In this document: positions 15,862 to 23,726 of the stretch, piece by piece
Layout of the letters: every line of letters starts with the position of its first letter
Numbering within the stretch: the stretch's first letter is position 1
Notes under the pieces: generated by a model
Databases searched by the model: none
Seen by the model: only the letters and a program-made list of their open reading frames with translations
Told to the model about the DNA's origin: nothing
Source: Fen-1077 sp964462865
GTDB lineage: Bacteria > Chloroflexota > Dehalococcoidia > Dehalococcoidales > RBG-16-60-22
Assembly (NCBI GenBank): GCA_964462865.1
Contig: CAYWZO010000006.1
Span: forward strand, 1-52,024
Reading direction: 5' to 3'
Length of the DNA: 52,024 bases
Position numbers and translations under genes: made by a program

Positions 15862-16347
15862 CTAAGCCTTCCCCATCGCTTTTTGGCAAGCCGTAATGAG
15901 ATCAGCCACGAACTGAAGCAATATCGCCACCGCTCCGATGAAGATTATCAGCTTGAAAGTCCACACCGGGATTTTGAGCATCTCCGTCGTCTCGTGCCAC
16001 CCGATGCTGTCCATGACGAAGTTTATGGACTGCCAGGCCACGAAAACAAAAAGTGCTGTTCCCAGAAGGGGTATCAGGAAGTCAAGGACGGTCCGGGTGC
16101 CGCGGGACAGGCGCGTGTAAACCAGATCAATGTCAACGTGGCCTTTTTGTGCCTGGGTGTAAGCCCACCCGAGAAGAGTTACGGATGCCATACACAGTTC
16201 AGATAATTCATAGGCTCCCATGAAAGGCCGCTGAAAAACGTACCGACCTACCACGTCGATGCCGGTAATTAACATGAGGACGACAAGAAAGCCTGCCCCC
16301 GCGGCACCTAAAACTTTACCGATTATCCTAACAACCCTTTGAAACAA
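15862..16347 (-). CDS. dctQ: TRAP transporter small permease DctQ
   Basis: 161-residue membrane protein with four hydrophobic segments, the small DctQ subunit that bridges the binding protein and DctM. Typical features are GAYELSELCMASVTLLGWAY and the VDIDLVYTRLS stretch. It lies 24 bases after dctP and directly ahead of dctM, consistent with one transcript. Confidence 0.9.
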   Translation of the reverse strand: MFQRVVRIIGKVLGAAGAGFLVVLMLITGIDVVGRYVFQRPFMGAYELSELCMASVTLLGWAYTQAQKGHVDIDLVYTRLSRGTRTVLDFLIPLLGTALFVFVAWQSINFVMDSIGWHETTEMLKIPVWTFKLIIFIGAVAILLQFVADLITACQKAMGKA

Positions 16348-16371
16348 GCCGGTGGTACCCCTTTTACCTGA

Positions 16372-17487
16372 TTACTTAAAAGATGGGGGATTGTCTCCAA
16401 GGCTTTTCAGAATTTCGACAAACCTGTTAACCAGCTTCGTGCCGTCATAGCCTTTGGAATTCAGGTCGGATACGTACTTGTTCCACATCGGCAGGGCTGC
16501 TGCTTTCATCTTGTTCAACTCTGAATCCGGCCATGTATATATCTCAATATTAGCCTTTTTCATGACATCGAACGCGTCCTTCTCGGTATCGATGCCTGAT
16601 TGCAGATAGACCGCGGCATATTCATGAACGGTGTCCTTGATGATTTTCTGGACGTCCGCTGGCAGGCTGGCGAATTTCGCCTTGTTGAAAATATTGGCCC
16701 CGTTCGCCATGGTGTAAAGACCTATATCCAGCAAAGCCCTGGTGGGCAGCTCGGAAAACTTGTACTTGATAACGACGCCCGAGGGATGTACCCAGACGTC
16801 AACCAGGCCTGTTTGCCAGGCGGTGTAGGCATCACCGGGGGCTATTGTCACCGGTATCATACCAATGGCTGCCTCACATTCGGTCGCCAGGCCTCCCGGC
16901 GCTCTCGCCTTAAGTCCCTTAAGTTCTTCGTACTTCATGGGCTTTAGCGTTCTGAAAAGAAACTTGTAAGGAGTTGTCGAATGCCAGGCAAGCCACTCCA
17001 CCTCGTCCCACATGGAGTCAAAGTATCCCTCTTTGGAGAGAGTGTCCATTGTCTTGACCAGCTTGGCGGGATCCTGCGAGGCAAAGGGCAGGTTGGCGAC
17101 ATCAGACAAGACGAACTTGCCAGGAACATAGATGGTGGCAAAATCGGTCATATCGGCCACGCCGTCTTTGACAAGGTTATACTGGTCCGTTGATTTGCCC
17201 AGGGCTTCAGACCAGTATACGGTAAATTTCACTTTACCACCCGTTCGCTTTTCAATTTCCGCTAACATCGGTGATAACCAGGCCACAGACTGCGGGTCAG
17301 TGGCCGGTCTCATGGTGGCGTATTTCAGTTCCACTGGCTTTACCGGTGCCGGAGTGGTTGTTGAGGGTGCAGGTGCAGCCGTTGTCGGGGGGGTGGTTGT
17401 TTTTTCTTGAGTGCAGGCTGGAAGCAAAATCGAAATTACGATAAATATCAAAAGACATGAGACAGTTAATAGTGATACCTTTTTCAT
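16372..17487 (-). CDS. dctP: TRAP transporter substrate-binding protein DctP
   Basis: 371-residue extracytoplasmic binding protein. A signal peptide with lipobox ends at LLPAC (Cys25), followed by a Thr/Pro/Ala tether (about 26-50) and the mature start VELKYATMRPATDP. The DctP family pattern is seen in ELKGLKARAPGG and in the later PVTIAPGDAYTAWQTGLVDV. The ligand is probably an organic acid but cannot be specified. The start has GGGGG four bases upstream. A MarR-type gene is divergent from it across 285 bases that contain a perfect palindrome. Confidence 0.9.
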   Translation of the reverse strand: MKKVSLLTVSCLLIFIVISILLPACTQEKTTTPPTTAAPAPSTTTPAPVKPVELKYATMRPATDPQSVAWLSPMLAEIEKRTGGKVKFTVYWSEALGKSTDQYNLVKDGVADMTDFATIYVPGKFVLSDVANLPFASQDPAKLVKTMDTLSKEGYFDSMWDEVEWLAWHSTTPYKFLFRTLKPMKYEELKGLKARAPGGLATECEAAIGMIPVTIAPGDAYTAWQTGLVDVWVHPSGVVIKYKFSELPTRALLDIGLYTMANGANIFNKAKFASLPADVQKIIKDTVHEYAAVYLQSGIDTEKDAFDVMKKANIEIYTWPDSELNKMKAAALPMWNKYVSDLNSKGYDGTKLVNRFVEILKSLGDNPPSFK

Positions 17488-17600
17488 TTTTCCCCCTTTT
17501 AAGTTAAAAGCTGTTAGATATGCTTTTTTGTTACATTAGGTGCCCCCCTTTTGTTAATTTTAATCAGGAAATTTTTGAATATTATTATTTAAAAGATAAC

Positions 17601-17616
17601 AAGTCACGCGTGACTT
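17601..17616. promoter_or_regulatory. Perfect 16-bp palindrome between TRAP operon and marR
   Basis: AAGTCACGCGTGACTT is an exact palindrome in the otherwise AT-rich divergent spacer between dctP and the MarR-family gene. Size, symmetry and position fit an operator for the neighbouring regulator. This is inference; no footprint is known to me. Confidence 0.6.
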
Positions 17617-17772
17617 ATCGCCAGATTATCATAAATATTACAAAAAGTCAATACACTTTTTTTATTTTTTTAGAACTTTTATTTAATCGTAAATTCATGT
17701 AGAATATGCTCGGTTAGCGGTATAGCTGGTCAGCAGTAATTAATCTGACAATAACTCCTGAAAGGATTCCGC

Positions 17773-18279
17773 ATGACGTTTTATGAATCAGAAGAGCATG
17801 AAATTGCGGTGAGATTACGACACATTGACCTGTTAATGACCAAAGCACGCCGTAATGAACTGGCGCATCTTGGTACCACCCCGCAGCAAATCGGCGTGAT
17901 GCGCTTTATGCAAAAATTCCAGACTCCCTGTACAATCATCCAGTTACGAGAAGCCATGAAGCGCAGTAACAGTTCACTGGTAGCCATCATAAACAGGTTG
18001 GAGCGAAAAGGTTTGATAGAAAGGCAAACAGATTCAAAGAGTAAAAAATACACGAGAGTATTCGTCACCGAAAAGGGCAAGGAATTATATAAGCAAGCTG
18101 TAGAGTTGAAGGCCTTTAACGTTATCATTTCAAGTATTCCAAAGGAAGAACGGCAAAGTCTAAAATCCTACATTGAAATTATGATTGATGCGGCGGAAAA
18201 GCAGCTAAAAGAACAACCGAATAAAAAGAGTAAATTAATAGAAAGGAAACCAGCCCCACAATCCAAAATGGTAGTCTAA
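17773..18279 (+). CDS. MarR family transcriptional regulator
   Basis: 168-residue winged-helix regulator. The DNA-binding part runs TPQQIGVMRFM, then TIIQLREAMKRSNSSLVAII, then NRLERKGLIERQ, and the wing is KKYTRVFVTEKGKEL. Long helices on both ends would form the dimer interface, and the basic C-terminal tail (from about residue 145) is probably disordered. AAAGGA six bases before ATG supports the start. Divergent from the TRAP operon with a palindrome between, so it probably controls that operon and itself in response to a ligand. Confidence 0.9.
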   Translation: MTFYESEEHEIAVRLRHIDLLMTKARRNELAHLGTTPQQIGVMRFMQKFQTPCTIIQLREAMKRSNSSLVAIINRLERKGLIERQTDSKSKKYTRVFVTEKGKELYKQAVELKAFNVIISSIPKEERQSLKSYIEIMIDAAEKQLKEQPNKKSKLIERKPAPQSKMVV

Positions 18280-18315
18280 AATGATCCAAACATAACCAGG
18301 CTAGCCCATTGTTTT

Positions 18316-18348
18316 TCTGGTTTTTCAGAGACCATCAAAAAAACCAGA
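18316..18348 (+). terminator. Terminator-like hairpin after marR
   Basis: TCTGGTTTTT pairs with AAAAAAACCAGA around an 11-base loop, 37 bases past the marR stop. The stem itself is A/T-rich and there is no separate T run, so it is a moderate candidate. Confidence 0.45.
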
Positions 18349-18448
18349 TAATAAATACTTGGTAACAATACGACTTTTAAACCAACCTCGGTTAGCGTTT
18401 ACTAGGGAAAATCGGCCAGAGAAGACATATAATATCAGCCCCAGTAAG

Positions 18449-18718
18449 TCAAGCTACTAAATCGTGAAGGTAACCTTTCACCTTTGTAACGCTCAATAGT
18501 CTCATTCCCTGCGTTGCCATTTCCGCCTCCATCATGACCCTGGCTGTGCATAATTCACCTTGATGAGCCTTTAACCTTGCCAGATGGACAGGCGAAACAG
18601 AAATTAAGTCCAGCTTATCGATGGATACCAAAAACCCGAATGGTGACTTGTAAGTCATCCTGTATAGCTCCCGAACCCCCGTTTGAGAAGAATGGGCTGG
18701 TCCTGCCAGTATTGTCAT
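18449..18718 (-). CDS. Doubtful ORF, 89 aa, possible gene remnant
   Basis: An open frame without a ribosome site at its ATG. The C-terminal two thirds, with segments YKSPFGFLVSIDKLDLISVS and MRLLSVTKVKGYLHDL, look more protein-like than random, so it may be the tail of a decayed gene. I do not recognise a family. Confidence 0.25.
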   Translation of the reverse strand: MTILAGPAHSSQTGVRELYRMTYKSPFGFLVSIDKLDLISVSPVHLARLKAHQGELCTARVMMEAEMATQGMRLLSVTKVKGYLHDLVA

Positions 18719-18931
18719 ATTGGCAATAACAGATGGGTAAGTTGGCTAAGGTTTCCCGCTTGCCTTGATTAACGTCAGTGCTTAGGCTATAATCTCCCCA
18801 GACAACAAAGGAGCTTATTTGAGCGAGCCGGGACCCAACCGCAGTCACGTTATCGACTTATTACTAATCAGATAACCCCCCTGGAATCATAAGGAATAAC
18901 ATAGCACAGCAGGAGGCAAGGGAGCTACAGA

Positions 18932-19780
18932 ATGGTGAAAGTCGTTACTGATAGTGTATCCGACCTCCCACCTGATGTGAGTAGAGACCTTGAAGTTACT
19001 GTCATACCGCTAAATGTTCACTTCGGCACAGATACCTTTAGGGACGGGGTCGATTTAGACCGCAGTGAGTTCTACCGTAAATTACAGGCAAGCCCAGTCC
19101 TGCCCAAGACTTCATCTCCCTCACCAGGAATTTTCGCGGAAACCTTTGATAGGTTAGCCCAGAAAACCAATGAGATTTTAGCGATATTCCTATCGAAGAA
19201 ATTCAGCACTACCTATGAGGTTGCTCTTCAGGGAGTAAAGCTGATGAAGAGCAGGTGCCAGGTGGTAGTGATTGACTCGACCTTGGGCGCGATGGGGCAA
19301 GGGTTGCTCGTCATTGAAGCAGCTAAGAAGGCTTTATCTGGAGCAAGCCTGAACGAGCTTAGGGAGGTAGTGGTAAAGACAATCCCTCGAATACATGTCC
19401 GGGCTAGTTTAGGCACCTTAAGATACCTGGCCAAGGGCGGACGTGTCGGTAGGGCACAGGCATTTTTAGCCTCCGCCCTCGGGATAATCCCGATTCTTGG
19501 TATCAAGAATGGAGAAGCTTTTCCGATTACGAGGCTACGTTCAAAGGTGAAGGCCAGCGAATGGCTCCATCGGTTCGTTGCCAGTTGTGGTAGGGTGAAG
19601 GCGGTGGCCGTTGAATATGGCACTGTTCTTGATGAAGCTAAAGCCTTAGCCGAGCACATCGCCTCCGCGTTTCCCGATGTGCCTCTCTATTTATCTCAGA
19701 TTAACCCGGTGATAGGGACGCATACAGGTCCTGAGACTCTGATAGCGAGCGTTCTTTCCGAAGAGGATTCCAGTGCCTAG
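18932..19780 (+). CDS. DegV family fatty acid-binding protein
   Basis: 282-residue DegV/FakB-type protein. These bind a fatty acid for presentation to a fatty-acid kinase. The N-terminus VVTDSVSDLPPD is the family signature, followed by IPLNVHFGTDTFRDGVD, the Ser/Thr-rich lid LPKTSSPSPG, the central DSTLGAMGQGL motif, and RASLGTLRYLAKGGRVGRAQ in the C-terminal half. GGGAG seven bases upstream supports the ATG. No fakA-like kinase is in the window. It ends about 110 bases before tRNA fragment copy 4. Confidence 0.92.
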   Translation: MVKVVTDSVSDLPPDVSRDLEVTVIPLNVHFGTDTFRDGVDLDRSEFYRKLQASPVLPKTSSPSPGIFAETFDRLAQKTNEILAIFLSKKFSTTYEVALQGVKLMKSRCQVVVIDSTLGAMGQGLLVIEAAKKALSGASLNELREVVVKTIPRIHVRASLGTLRYLAKGGRVGRAQAFLASALGIIPILGIKNGEAFPITRLRSKVKASEWLHRFVASCGRVKAVAVEYGTVLDEAKALAEHIASAFPDVPLYLSQINPVIGTHTGPETLIASVLSEEDSSA

Positions 19781-19888
19781 GTGTCATGTGAGAATTTTTT
19801 AGGCCGAGATTCCAGCCCTTAACCCACGTCTACAAATCAATATTTCAGTTACCCGATAGATTAACAAAGCGTCAGGTTACCAATTATA

Positions 19889-19911
19889 CCTTCAAATCCA
19901 CCCGTTGCCAC
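19889..19911 (+). repeat. tRNA-Met 3'-end fragment (copy 4)
   Basis: CCTTCAAATCCACCCGTTGC then CAC: T loop and 3' acceptor strand of tRNA-Met with about three differences and no preceding T-stem strand. It is among the most decayed of the six fragments. Confidence 0.65.
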
Positions 19912-20072
19912 TAGTCTTGTTCGTCAACGCCCTGCTCCTTTTTCGCCTGTTCCAGCTTCTCTTCCAGTTCTTCTAATTGCTGCCACATCTTTGGCGGCAC
20001 CGAGTGGGCCGGCCAACGAGCTTTAAGGTCGGCAATTTCTTCTTCGATTTCCTGGATGCGCTTAGTATCCAT
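19911..20072 (-). CDS. Small coiled-coil protein, 53 aa
   Basis: 53 residues, highly charged, with two helical coiled-coil stretches (KRIQEIEEEIADLKARW and LEELEEKLEQAKKEQ) joined by PAHSVPPKM. Not recognised as a named family; the clean heptad-like pattern suggests it is real. The ATG at 20072 is chosen because the upstream extension is translated from the antisense of a tRNA fragment. It fills almost the whole interval between tRNA fragments 4 and 5, about 170 bases. Its stop abuts copy 4. Confidence 0.6.
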   Translation of the reverse strand: MDTKRIQEIEEEIADLKARWPAHSVPPKMWQQLEELEEKLEQAKKEQGVDEQD

Positions 20073-20082
20073 ATAAATACCC

Positions 20083-20120
20083 AAGCCTCTGGTCACTGGT
20101 TCAAATCCAGCCACTGCCAT
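20083..20120 (+). repeat. tRNA-Met 3'-end fragment (copy 5)
   Basis: 38 bases starting AAGCCTCTGGTCACTGG and continuing TTCAAATCCAGCCACTGCCA, matching the tRNA from the anticodon arm 3' side to the discriminator base with few differences; the terminal CCA is lost. Confidence 0.88.
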
Positions 20121-20142
20121 TCTAGTAATTGTCCTGTCAACT

Positions 20143-20562
20143 TTATTCCACCGTTATTGTTATTTTATAAGTCCATTCCTTCTTCATACCACCACTCCAT
20201 GGTTGGCTATACTCCATGAGGATTTCACTCTTGCCCTTACTAATCCCTTCGAAAGTCCAGGTTTCTTTTCCGGCAGCTCCCGGTAAATCACTCTCCGGTT
20301 CCTGGAAGTCATGGTCTTCTTCCTTAACAGCCATATCACCGCTCATGGCGTATGACCATTCAAATCCCGTCGTTGGGTTTGAAAAAAGTTCTACATATAC
20401 CTTATCCCCGACTTCGATTTTGAAGTCATTTTGCATACTGGTTGGATTTTTCATGAAATCATCACGAGAGATTTCCACATGAATATCATGCGATGTAACA
20501 CAGGATAGGAAAAAGATTGTTGAGAGGAGTACTGATAAGACAAGAATGGTTCTGCGCTTCAT
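20143..20562 (-). CDS. Chagasin-like (I42) peptidase inhibitor lipoprotein
   Basis: 139-residue exported protein. The lipobox is FFLSC (Cys21). The mature domain has the chagasin loop NPTTGFEW (residues 62-69), and the strands ending SKGKSEILMEYSQPW and KEWTYKITITV match the family fold. Members inhibit papain-type cysteine peptidases; the target in this organism is unknown. AGGAGGG five bases before ATG supports the start. Only gene in the sixth interval of the tRNA-end array, on the strand opposite to the tRNA. Confidence 0.85.
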   Translation of the reverse strand: MKRRTILVLSVLLSTIFFLSCVTSHDIHVEISRDDFMKNPTSMQNDFKIEVGDKVYVELFSNPTTGFEWSYAMSGDMAVKEEDHDFQEPESDLPGAAGKETWTFEGISKGKSEILMEYSQPWSGGMKKEWTYKITITVE

Positions 20563-20687
20563 CTTTGCCCTCCTGTTTTATTATTTATAGTTACACTATA
20601 TACCATAGATTATAGCCATTATACAAAAAGCGCATGCGATGGAAGATTGAGTAATTACACCCTCATGAGAATGTTGCCTGGTGGGAT

Positions 20688-20716
20688 ATCACTGGTTCAA
20701 ATCCGGTCGTTGTCAT
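20688..20716 (+). repeat. tRNA-Met 3'-end fragment (copy 6)
   Basis: ATCACTGGTTCAAATCC then GGTCGTTGTCAT: left T stem, T loop and acceptor strand with about three changes and no CCA. It ends one base before the hisF stop codon, so the element boundary and the hisF 3' end coincide. Confidence 0.82.
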
Positions 20717-21487
20717 TTATAAATTTACCTGGAGTCCTCTATCTTTAAGATATTCCTTCACCTGTCGAATACTCAAGATTCGATAATGAAAAACCGAGGC
20801 GGCTAATAGAATCCGGGCACCCCCTTTTACTACCCCGTCATAGAAGTGCTCCAGAGTGCCTGCCCCTCCCGAGGCGACTACCGGGATATCAACTGCGTCT
20901 GAAATGGCTTTGGTATAATCCAGATCATAGCCGCTTTGCGTACCATCTCCGTCCATGCTTGTGGGCAGTATTGTGCCGGCACCCAGCTCCTGGCATTGTT
21001 TCGCCCATGATACGGCATCCTTCCCAACCGGTTTCGTGCCGCCGGATACCACCAGCTCAAAACCAGAGGGCATAGCCTCGTTTCTTCTCGCATCGATAGC
21101 TACCGTGACTTTTTCCGGACCAAACCGGGTTGATGCTTGTTTCACCAGTGCCGGATTTTTTACAGCCGCGCTGTTCATCGAAACCTTATCAGCGCCAGCT
21201 TCCAAAACCATTTCGATATCCTCGAGAGTGGCAATACCACCGCCGACAGTTAAAGGGATATCGATGACCGAAGACACGTTCCTAACCCATTCAAGCCTCG
21301 TCTTCCGGTTTTCCACGGTCGCGGCGATATCCAACATCGCCAGCTCGTCGGCACCTTCCTGCTGGTAATACGATGCATTTTCCACCGGGTCGCCTGCGTC
21401 TTTAAGCCCGACAAAATGTATACCCTTCACTATCCTGCCGTTTTTCATATCAAGACACGGCATAATTCTAATAATATTCATGACCAT
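20717..21487 (-). CDS. hisF: Imidazole glycerol phosphate synthase subunit HisF
   Basis: 256-residue (beta/alpha)8 cyclase that, with ammonia from HisH, forms IGP and AICAR in histidine synthesis. The catalytic aspartates are visible in MPCLDMKNGRIVKG (about residue 13) and VAIDARR (about 136). The phosphate-binding sites are LTVGGGIATLEDI and VVASGGAGTLEHF. Two ATGs two codons apart fit the AAAGGA site; the second has better spacing. No other his gene is nearby, so it stands alone, and its stop abuts tRNA fragment 6. It could be a stray his gene or serve another pathway. Confidence 0.93.
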   Translation of the reverse strand: MVMNIIRIMPCLDMKNGRIVKGIHFVGLKDAGDPVENASYYQQEGADELAMLDIAATVENRKTRLEWVRNVSSVIDIPLTVGGGIATLEDIEMVLEAGADKVSMNSAAVKNPALVKQASTRFGPEKVTVAIDARRNEAMPSGFELVVSGGTKPVGKDAVSWAKQCQELGAGTILPTSMDGDGTQSGYDLDYTKAISDAVDIPVVASGGAGTLEHFYDGVVKGGARILLAASVFHYRILSIRQVKEYLKDRGLQVNL

Positions 21488-21920
21488 GATTCCTTTTCAC
21501 AATGTGATAAAGCATTATTCCTCCTGAAGTGCTTGGATAGTATGGTTAAATTATATCCTATCAGCCAATATCAAAAAAATTGAGCCTGTTTTGTGCATCA
21601 TATTCGTATTGACCGTCTCCTGATTTTCTGGTAGCATTCCGCGTAGCTCGCACAAGAAGGAGGAAAGGTTCCATATCCGGTCACCCGGAATATACACCAA
21701 GCACGACTCTAAAGCAAGCTATCAACAACTTTTTATTATCCTGCCAGGCCGCAGACCGTTTAAAAAACACAAAGATTTTCCGGTTCTGACCATTTTTCCC
21801 CGATCGCCACATTAACAGGATTATCGCTTGCATCCTCAACTTGATACGCCAACCGCCTAACCATTATACTTAGCGTAATCACGCCCGTTAAGCTTCTCCG
21901 GAAACGAGTGAACAGACAGA
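21488..21920. other. Intergenic region between hisF and the histidine kinase
   Basis: 433 bases between divergent genes. It presumably holds both promoters. A possible seventh, badly decayed tRNA-end match lies at 21667-21688 (GGTTCCATATCCGGTCA), too weak to call. No ORF or RNA gene seen. Confidence 0.4.
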
Positions 21921-23726
21921 ATGGCAAAAAAAATCGAGAAATCAGGTACCAAAGCTGGCGGAAAGGCCTCAAATAAGCGCCGGGTCAAATCCGAGCACCT
22001 GGCTTCATTTCCGGAGCTCAATCCGAACCCCGTTATCGAGCTTGAAGTCGACGGCCGTATCAAATACCTGAACCCCGCCGCCCAAAAACACTTCCCTGAC
22101 CTCATGAAGCAAGGCAAGGAACACCCGTTCCTGGCAGACTGGGATTACCTGACGGATAGAATCATCCGGGAAAGTCTGCCCCTGCTCACCAGGGACATCA
22201 ACCTGGGCAATTTCTGGTACGAACAGGCCATAACCTACGTGCCGTCCTACCGGCGGTTCCGCATTTACGTCCGGCACATCACTATTAGAAAACTGGCGGA
22301 GGAAAGGGAAAGGCACGCCTCCGAAGAATGGCAGACCACCTTCGATTCGATTTCCGACATGGTCTCAATCCAGGACAGGGATTGCCAGCTTATCCGGGTG
22401 AACAAGGCCTACGCCGATGCCGTCGGGATGAAGCCGGAAGAGCTGAACGGCAAAAAATGTTACGCCATACTCCAACATACCGAACATCCTATCGAGAACT
22501 GTCCCCACCGGGAGACCATGATAACCAAAAAAACGTTGATACGGGAAACATACGAACCCAGACTCGGTATTTACCTCGAGGTGACCACCTCCCCTATTTT
22601 TGATGAAAACGGCGAGGTCTCCGGTTCGGTACATATCGCCAAGGACATTACGGAGCGCAAGAGGGCGGAGGAGGCATTGCGGGAAAGCCAGCGTGACCTG
22701 AACCGCGCCCAGGCGGTTGCTCATACGGGAAGCTGGCGGCTCGACGTCAGGCATAACGAGCTTACCTGGTCCGATGAGACCTACCGGATGTTCGGTATTC
22801 CCACCGGCGAGCCCATGACCTACGAAACCTTCCTCGCCTCCGTGCACCCGGATGATAAAGATTACGTGGATAATAAATGGCAAGCGGCCCTGCGTGGTGA
22901 GCCGTATGATATCGAGCACCGCATTATCGTTGGCAATGATATCAAGTGGGTCCGCGAAAGGGCCGAGCTTGAGTTCAACCAGAATAAGATATTGTCGGGA
23001 GGGTTCGGCACCGTCCAGGACATCACCGAGCTCAAGAAAGTAGATAAAATGAAAGACGAGTTCATCGGCCTCGTCTCCCACGAGCTACGCACGCCGCTGA
23101 CGGTGATAACCGGCTCGCTGCGGACCGCCATGTCCAGGGGGCTATCTGCGGAGGAAGTCCGCGAGCTCATCCAGAATGCTATCGAGGGCGCCGACCAGCT
23201 GGCCGCCATCCTGGAGAACATGCTGGAGCTATCGAGGCACCAGGCCGGCCGTCTCAAGCTGCGGGTGGAACCGGTCAGCATCTCCGGGATGGCCCGGAGC
23301 GTCATAAAAAAATTGAAAGAACAGAAGGTAAGCCAGGAGTTTCTCATCGACATCCCCACCGACCTGCCCCCGGTCGAGGCTGACCCGGTACGCGTGGAGA
23401 GGATAATCCACAATCTGCTGGAAAATGCCACCAAGTATTCCCCAGGCGGCAGCCTGGTGAAAGTCTCCGCCCGTACGGAGGGGGACTTTGTCATTACCGC
23501 GGTCACGGACGAGGGGTCGGGAATATCGCTGGAGGACCAGTCGCGGTTATTCGAGCTATTCCAGCAACTGGAAACGCCGCTTCGCCCGGTAGCGGGGGCG
23601 GGGCTTGGCCTGGTGGTCTGCAAGCGACTTGTCGAAGCCCAGGGGGGCTGGATTAAGGTCGAGTCGTCTCCGGGTAAAGGCTCGGCGTTCTCCTTCGCTC
23701 TCCCGAAAAGCGCGGCGCCTGTCTAG
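21921..23726 (+). CDS. PAS-domain sensor histidine kinase
   Basis: 601-residue soluble-looking kinase with no membrane segment. A basic lead (1-25) is followed by about three PAS-type domains (roughly 28-130, 140-250 and 260-375). HisKA follows with the phospho-acceptor in LVSHELRTPL (His387), then HATPase_c with N box NLLENATKYS, G1 DEGSGI and G2 GAGLGL. The second PAS has a Cys/His-bearing stretch (KCYAILQHTEHPIENC) that could bind a metal or cofactor. It likely senses a cytoplasmic or redox signal. It converges on a response regulator gene; the two stops overlap by four bases. Confidence 0.93.
   Translation: MAKKIEKSGTKAGGKASNKRRVKSEHLASFPELNPNPVIELEVDGRIKYLNPAAQKHFPDLMKQGKEHPFLADWDYLTDRIIRESLPLLTRDINLGNFWYEQAITYVPSYRRFRIYVRHITIRKLAEERERHASEEWQTTFDSISDMVSIQDRDCQLIRVNKAYADAVGMKPEELNGKKCYAILQHTEHPIENCPHRETMITKKTLIRETYEPRLGIYLEVTTSPIFDENGEVSGSVHIAKDITERKRAEEALRESQRDLNRAQAVAHTGSWRLDVRHNELTWSDETYRMFGIPTGEPMTYETFLASVHPDDKDYVDNKWQAALRGEPYDIEHRIIVGNDIKWVRERAELEFNQNKILSGGFGTVQDITELKKVDKMKDEFIGLVSHELRTPLTVITGSLRTAMSRGLSAEEVRELIQNAIEGADQLAAILENMLELSRHQAGRLKLRVEPVSISGMARSVIKKLKEQKVSQEFLIDIPTDLPPVEADPVRVERIIHNLLENATKYSPGGSLVKVSARTEGDFVITAVTDEGSGISLEDQSRLFELFQQLETPLRPVAGAGLGLVVCKRLVEAQGGWIKVESSPGKGSAFSFALPKSAAPV

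Larger units (their letters stand above)
18280..18931. other. Gene-poor segment between marR and the DegV gene
   Basis: 652 bases. It begins with a terminator-like hairpin (18316-18348) and contains one weak minus-strand ORF (18449-18718). The rest shows no recognisable gene, tRNA or repeat. Confidence 0.4.

Noticed and set aside
18615..18848. Second minus-strand ORF in the spacer before the DegV gene
   Set aside because: No ribosome site and random-looking composition.
10159..20716. Integron with attC sites
   Set aside because: No IntI-type integrase and no attC stem pairs. The repeated site is plainly a tRNA 3' end.
21667..21688. A seventh tRNA 3'-end fragment (GGTTCCATATCCGGTCA)
   Set aside because: It needs an insertion and matches only in two short blocks, and the acceptor strand is unrecognisable. 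Too weak to count.
22365..23081. Long minus-strand ORFs inside the histidine kinase gene
   Set aside because: They have no ribosome sites and simply mirror the kinase codons.
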